Source of the DNA: Osedax frankpressi
Taxonomy: Eukaryota; Annelida; Polychaeta; Sabellida; Siboglinidae
DNA length: 64,000 bases
Assembly: GCA_964035775.1 (NCBI GenBank)
Contig: OZ038312.1
Coordinates: 22,408,642-22,472,641 of the forward strand
Direction of reading: 5' to 3'
Both the position numbers and the translations under genes were made by a program. Every line of letters starts with the position of its first letter. Within the stretch, counting starts at the first letter, position 1. Under the pieces are notes generated by a model. The model saw only the letters and a list, made by a program, of their open reading frames with translations, was not told where the DNA came from and did no database searches. Shown one piece after another: positions 54,703 to 62,489 of this stretch.

Positions 54703-57700
54703 AAGGCGTAGCTTGTCTTGCTAGTTGGTAACTATATACTTCTCCGAATGCACTCCGCAGAAAAAGGACGTGATCCTGCAAAGTTTGAAACCTCTTCAAA
54801 GGGGAATTGCTGCAAATATGAGTTGTCCGAACTCCAAGGTAGAAATCTATAAGAAATATTTATCACCAATTTATATTATTATCATTATCTATCATAATAT
54901 GTTTCTTTTCTATTGTTTAAGTACGATTTTGCAATATTGCCAACTCTGTCACCCAGCCCCCGCCTTAGTACCACTCGCTACAGCATATCAGCGTACTCTC
55001 TTCCTTTGACGTCAGGTGATCCGCTCGGTACACAATCTGTTATCGCGGCTGATGTCGCTGTTCCCCACGGAGCCGGCTTCGAGCACAGTTGCAAGCCAAC
55101 ACGAAGAACTTGAACAGCTTTATGCCTGCGTCAGCAAAGTGATNNNNNNNNNNNNNNNNNNNNNNNNNNNNNNNNNNNNNNNNNNNNNNNNNNNNNNNNN
55201 NNNNNNNNNNNNNNNNNNNNNNNNNNNNNNNNNNNNNNNNNNNNNNNNNNNNNNNNNNNNNNNNNNNNNNNNNNNNNNNNNNNNNNNNNNNNNNNNNNNN
55301 NNNNNNNNNNNNNNNNNNNNNNNNNNNNNNNNNNNNNNNNNNNTAATTTAATGGTTTTCCTTCGCGATAATAATTTATACAACATATATTTAGTTATAAA
55401 ATTGGATCCACTTATTAGTAAATAGTTTTAAATTTGTTTCGAATGATCTAAATACTCACTGATTACATACACTAAATACCCACTGATTACATACACTAAA
55501 TACTCACTGATTACATACACTAAATACCCACTGATTACATACACTAACTACCCACTGATTACATACACTAAATACCCACTGATTACATACACTAAGTACC
55601 CACTAAGTACATACACTAAGTACCCACTAAGTACATACACTAAGTACCCACTAAGTACATACACTAAGTACCCACTAAGTACATACACTAAATACCCACT
55701 GATTACATACACTAACTACCCACTGATTACATACACTAAATACCCACTGATTACATACACTAAGTACCCACTAAGTACATACACTAAGTACCCACTAAGT
55801 ACATACACTAAGTACCCACTAAGTACATACACTAAGTACCCACTAAGTACATACACTAAGTACCCACTAAGTACATACACTAAGTACCCACTAAGTACCC
55901 ACTAAATACATACACTAAGTACCCACTAAGTACATACACTAAGTACCCACTAAGTACATACACTAAGTACCCACTAAGTACATACACTAAGTACCCACTA
56001 AGTACATACACTAAGTACCCACTAAGTACCCACTAAATACATACACTAAGTACCCACTAAGTACATACACTAAGTACCCACTAAGTACATACACTAAGTA
56101 CCCACTGATCATTTACCCATTGACTACAGCCCAGATGTCGGTGGTCAGCGAGATGTTAATCTTGTCTTTGGACCTGGTGAAGAACCGTGTGGGTGTTATG
56201 GCCCCTGACATGAGAAAGGGTTTCATCGGCGGTATTTTGGTCGGTCTGATCGAGAAATCTCCCGACGTGAAGATCATACGTGCCATCACTCGCATGTGCG
56301 AGGACTGGGTCAAGGGCAAGGTCAGTGTGGGCGGCAATAGGTGCCTTATATAGGTTAGGGCAATATAGGTGTGCTTGGGATGTTTGAGGATTAGGTTATA
56401 GTAGGTTTAGTGTGGTGGGGATAAGATATCAAGGTCTTAGTAGGTTTAGTATGGTGGGGATAAGATATCAAGGTCTTAGTAGGTTTAGTATGGTGGTGAT
56501 AAATTACTTATATTGAAATCAGTGAAAGTTCTGGGAATGATTAGTGACTCATTCGCTCTACCCCCATTTCTCTAACTCCTTATCCCTAATCTTCCACTGC
56601 TTAACTTATCCCTAATCTCTTCCCTAATCTCATACCTTATTCTCTTATCAGTCCTAATATTATCCACTCGCAGTTCTTCATTTTACTGTTTACCCTAATG
56701 GCATTGCTCTTTCTCCCGCTCTCTCGCTTGGGCTCGATCTCTTCCTTATCACCCACTCTCGCCTACTCGGGATCTCGCTCCTATATTCAGGTACAACAAG
56801 CCAACACCAACCAATCGCCTTCCCTGCGCGAAAAGTCTATACTAATGTGTAAGCTTATGCAACACGTCGAAAAGCGTTTCTCCGAGGATTCCGACCTGAA
56901 CACGCAGTTCCTCGAACTGGTCGACTACATCTACAGGTCAGCTGACCGCTTAAGGTGATCCGCTCGAATCGGCGAAATTCCTACGCGCCGCCCCCCCCAA
57001 CACCGCAGGGACGGTTCCCTCGCCAACACCGAACTCACCAACAAACTGGAGCCGGCTTTCCTCTCCGGCCTGCGTTGCCACCTGCCCGTACTCCGCTCCC
57101 GTTTCATCACCACGTTCCACATGAACGTGAAACGACAGATCAGCAATCGCCTCGAGTACGTCGTGAACACGCAGAACTGGGAGACCATGGGCTCGCACTA
57201 CTGGATCAAGCAAGCCATCGACGTTAGTTTCGTTGCGCGTTCCGCGTTCCGTGTACGATTGCGCCGTGGTTCTGTGCACCGCGACGCGGGTTTGCGAGTG
57301 GGGTTTTCGACGGTCGATAACCTCCTTCCACTCCGAGCGCAGATGATAATCACGGGTTCCAGTAGAACCAGTCTCATCCAGCCCAAGGTCACTCGAGCCA
57401 GGAACGCCAGTCTCGTGTCTCTGAAGAGCCTCTATACCGAAGATAAACAACGCGATAAGGACATTTGCATGATGGAGATAGTAGAGGTGAGTGACCTTTG
57501 AACTCCCTCCTATAGCGTTGCCGTTTAACCTACTCTCGCCTCGTTAGCCCAAACCGTTCCCGATACCCAACGCCACCATTGAACTCTATACAATCGGTGA
57601 CAATTTAGGACGACAAGCTCGTAGCTGAAATGAACAACTATAGGAGTTCATTTGAGGTTTACATGGCGACTGCGGAGAAGCAATCCGACGACGACGAAAC

Positions 57701-60700
57701 CTACCGCAACGCAAACTGCATCGCCGGCGTAGACAATCTGGGCCGCGGTACGCTGACCACGATGTACCCACCCGGGGCGTCGGTCACTTCCCTGGTCACC
57801 ATGGCTAAACTGCATTCCACCTTCGTCGAGATATCCCACGAGGTAAATGTAGCGAGGTAAATGTAGCGAGATGGATGGTGCAAACGTGAGATGTATTAAA
57901 GTCTACGATGTAATAGCATAAGTAAGATTGCATACAATCCGTATAAAACAATTGCTCGATTACTCTATAAAGTACTCTATAAGGTACTATATAAAGTACT
58001 ATATAAGGTACTATATAAGGTAATACTTTTAATACTTTTGATATACTAAATATATCAAAAGCTATCTTGCCCGAGGTAATCCGATTACATATTTTCATCT
58101 TCAGACGAAATCATTGGAGTTTATGAATGCAGTCGCTGAGATTTGCCATTCTAACACCTGCCTCTCGCACGACCTCTGGGTTCAACTGTTTCCAAGTATA
58201 TTCAAAAGCATGGACTACAATAGACAGAATGTTTGCATCTTCTTTCAACGCCCGTCTGCGTGATTAGGGCGGATATCTTGAACTCTCCGTATATCAATAG
58301 TCCACATATTCCCACTAGGAACCTTCTCTCTTACATTCCTGCCAATCTTTATTCGACATACTTCTCTTTCCCCTTTATTCTTTCAATGCAATTCTTATCT
58401 TTAGCATTTCGGTGAAGAATCTAATCTCTAATCTAATCTCTATTTTTCTTTAGCAACAATTTTATGCAGTTCCTCCATTCTACGTTGCCCAAATCCTCTA
58501 TAAATATACTTCTTTTTCTCTCATTTCACGGTTTCCTATTAATATTTGTTATATCGCTTTTGGTTGTCAGGCACTCATGAAGCAGATTGACTACTTCTTG
58601 AGCAGTGGCAGCCATTTGATACAGAAAGACGTGCATCCCAGCGGAGTTCATACTTTCTTCGAAGGCGTCACAAAGTGCATACCTCCATTATACATCTCAC
58701 CGGCCATCATCAAGTATCTTGGTTTGTAAACAATGAGTCACGAGTCGACAAATTCATTTTATTATTATCTCATCTGCTTCCTTTCCCAATTCCATTGCCA
58801 TATTTGTCCGACATCCCATTGTCTACAGGACCCATCTCTGTCTGACAGGTCATACCCATCTTTGTCTGACATATGCCATTGTTTACAGGTCACACCCACA
58901 ACATGTGGCATCGTAGTCTGTTTACCTTGGAGCAATGCGTAATTGACAATGAGTACCTGGAGAGTTTGCACGTCGATAACGCAGTACAAACCATTGATGA
59001 CCCCAAGTCTGACCCAGACAATCTTATCATGGACGAAGAACAAAACGTTTTTACATTTTTATGGATTTTATGAATTAACTATGAATGTTTTTGCAAGTTT
59101 TGTTTACGTGAAAATAATTTACTATATTTAAATGATAATTATTAAATAACTATGAGTTCAATTAAGTTATCTTATATATTTGTTTAAATATATATCTTAT
59201 TCAATAATCAGGATATTAAACTATTGTTAAGTTGATATGGTATTTTTGGGATTATTAAAAATCTAAACATTTAAAAAAATATTATTTTGTAATATACTTA
59301 ATTATTTTTTAACTTCATACACTATTTATATAATAAGCTGATAATTCAGCAAATGAATATTGAATAATACATTTTGTAACTATTTGATTTTTATTAATAT
59401 AAATCTTTATTTTGAATATATATTAAATCTAAAATCATTTATCATAATTGATATTATATTTTCAATTTTATTTTATACTAAGTATGTAATTATGATTTAT
59501 ATTTATTTGATAATAATATTTAAATGGATTAGAATCATGTGATTTATTTGTATGCAAATGACATGTATATATTAATTATCTAATGATGTTGTAGAAGTTT
59601 ATTATAATTGGACTATTAACTCTTTGTTGATTTTTAATATAAATTTAAAATAAATTCTCATTTTAAATAGTTTTAAATTTTGCTTTATAATTTTAGACAT
59701 TTTTTTTTATCAATTTATAAAAATATACACACTGATTTAATTGTTATAATAAAATATTTAGAATATAATTAAAATATCTTTTATATTTTTATATCTTTTT
59801 ATTTTTCTTAATACATCAAAGGATTTTACAAAACTATGACATCATATTATATATATTACATCATTTCGTTTACAGAATATTAAAATAAATATTACTTTAA
59901 ATATTTATAAAAAAATTTAAGTTTTACTTATTTGAAATATAATAGTAATATAATCTTTTTATGCTTCGTTTTTCCTTTTGCAACGAATTGCAATTCGATT
60001 CCCTCAGAAAACGACTCTGAATTATGCCATGTTTATTAATCCGCTGGCATAGAACATGTTTAATTTACAAACGTAAAACACTTGTAATGAAATTTCACCT
60101 TCCCGTGGGATATATTTATTTTAAAATTTAATTAAATATTTTTTAATTTAAATTATTTTATCATTATAAATATGGACATTGGAAAATGTATTCAATATAT
60201 TAGATAACATAAATCACATAAGGAAAGCGTGTTTGAAAGCATGTTTGAAAAACTATTTACTAATTTTAATTTTACTTTCTTAGTAAACATTTCATAAAGG
60301 CCAATATGCCAAAACTAGCATTTTCTGTGTGACACGTAGAAATTCCTAAATATTTTATGTGATTATGATCGAAAAACCACGTGATTTTTTAATATGTACA
60401 CTCTAGATTATTTTAGAATACAAAAAAAATATACATACAACATTTATTATATATAAATAATATAAACTCATGACCTTAATTATATTAATTTTACTTACAT
60501 TATTGAAAGCTTATCATTTACTCTCTAGGAGACATTATCTTGTTTGACGAAACTTTACGAGCTGGTACGTGAAGACGATTACATGACTGCGATATGGCGA
60601 AAGAGGTCACGTTTCCGAGAGACCCGACTGGCATTGACACTGGAACAACATGGTCGATATGGTCCAGCGATTCAGTCATATCGTGACGCTATTCAACGCA

Positions 60701-62442
60701 CAAACAGTCTTCTCGAAGAGCCCAGCAAATTGTTTCCCACCGACTATGAAGAGTTCTATCTTTGGGACTCTCGGTTCATCCGGTTATTTTTATATTTTTG
60801 TTATGTTTTGTTATAAACTCTTATTAGATATATTTATTATATATGATTTAATTTACTATTCGAATAACAATTATTGTATAGGTGTGCGAAGGAGTTAAAT
60901 CAATGGGAGATGGTTTTGAAAACATCCACAGTTAAAATGCCGCATTACAATATGATGATTCTGGATACAGCTTGGCATAATAAAGAATGGACTATAATGA
61001 AAGATTCTATGGCTAAAGTTTATAAATCAGTTATTTTGTTACAAACATTTTATATATATTTTAAATTATCTTCTGCTTTTATCTGATTTTACTATAATTA
61101 GTATTTTATTTTTATTTTATGCTTTATCAATTACATAATTATAGTTATTTTTATAGTAAATTATAATTATCTATATTTTATTAGAATTTTTAATTTAGGT
61201 TAATTAACTTATGCTGCTGTATATATAGATATGTATATATATATATATGTATATATATTTATATATTTATACATTATTTTAAATTTTATTTATCTTTATA
61301 TTCCTAATTTCAATGGTTATTTCTTCTTTCGTTGCATGAGTATTTTGATCTTATTTTGTAATCATTATTTAAATTTCACCTTATAAATGTAATTTGTACT
61401 GTAATTTTTTAATAACTTTTTTAATAAGTATTAATCGTTATTTAGCATTGTTATTAGTATTAATTATATTAATTATTTCATAAATTATATCATAAATTTA
61501 TAAATTATTTTGTTAATATTTTAATTTAATTTAAAAACTTATAATTAATTAAGGTCGAGTTATCGTGTCCAAAAGAGTTTGCATGGAAAGTAAATTTGTA
61601 CCGTGGATATCTGGCTATATGCCACCCCGAGGAAAGACATCTGAACATGATTGACAGACTTGTTGAAGTCAGCACGAATCTTGCAGTCAAGGAATGGAGA
61701 CGATTGCCTCACATTGTTTCCAATATCCACGTCCCTCTTCTACAGGTTTGATATATTTAATCTCAATTGTTTTTTTAGTTAACAATACAATTTGAATTGT
61801 TTCTTTTTCATAAAATATGTGGTTCTAAAAATCATGATAACCGACTTATGCATCCATTTTAATTATTATTATATAAAATATTACAGATAATAAGATAATT
61901 AAAAAATTAATTTCAATATCGTTAAAATAAAAACTATTTATGAATCAAAATACCTATTTTATTTAATACTTGCAAAGTTTTTTTTATATTTAATATACAT
62001 AATATTATATAAATAAATTAACAAAAATTAATAGTTCTTCAATTTGCTGGGATTTATTATTGAAAGTTTAAAAAATCATATTTAACTCTTTTATTATAAT
62101 ATTTCAATTATAAATTATAAGTTTAAATATATCATAATAAAATATAATATAGTTAATAAGTAGTTTAGTAAAATGCAAATCAAAAGTAGTTGGTGTTAGA
62201 TTAAATAAACTCAACTTTTAAATGTGACAAATTTGATTAAAATAGTAAAATTTACAAAAACATATATTATAGTTAGTGTTATATTAAATGGATTTAAACT
62301 CATTAAAAAATATATTGTGTATAACTTAATTATTTACAACATATTTAATTAGTATATGCAGTAACAAATATTTTATATTTCTATATAAATCTTAGATATT
62401 ATTCTGATATTTCAATTTTCTATTCCGTATTTCATTTAAATA

Positions 62443-62489
<47 letters not shown>

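Noticed and set aside
56950-57450. 166-codon minus-strand frame
   Set aside because: Antisense shadow of the GC-rich exons 60 and 61.
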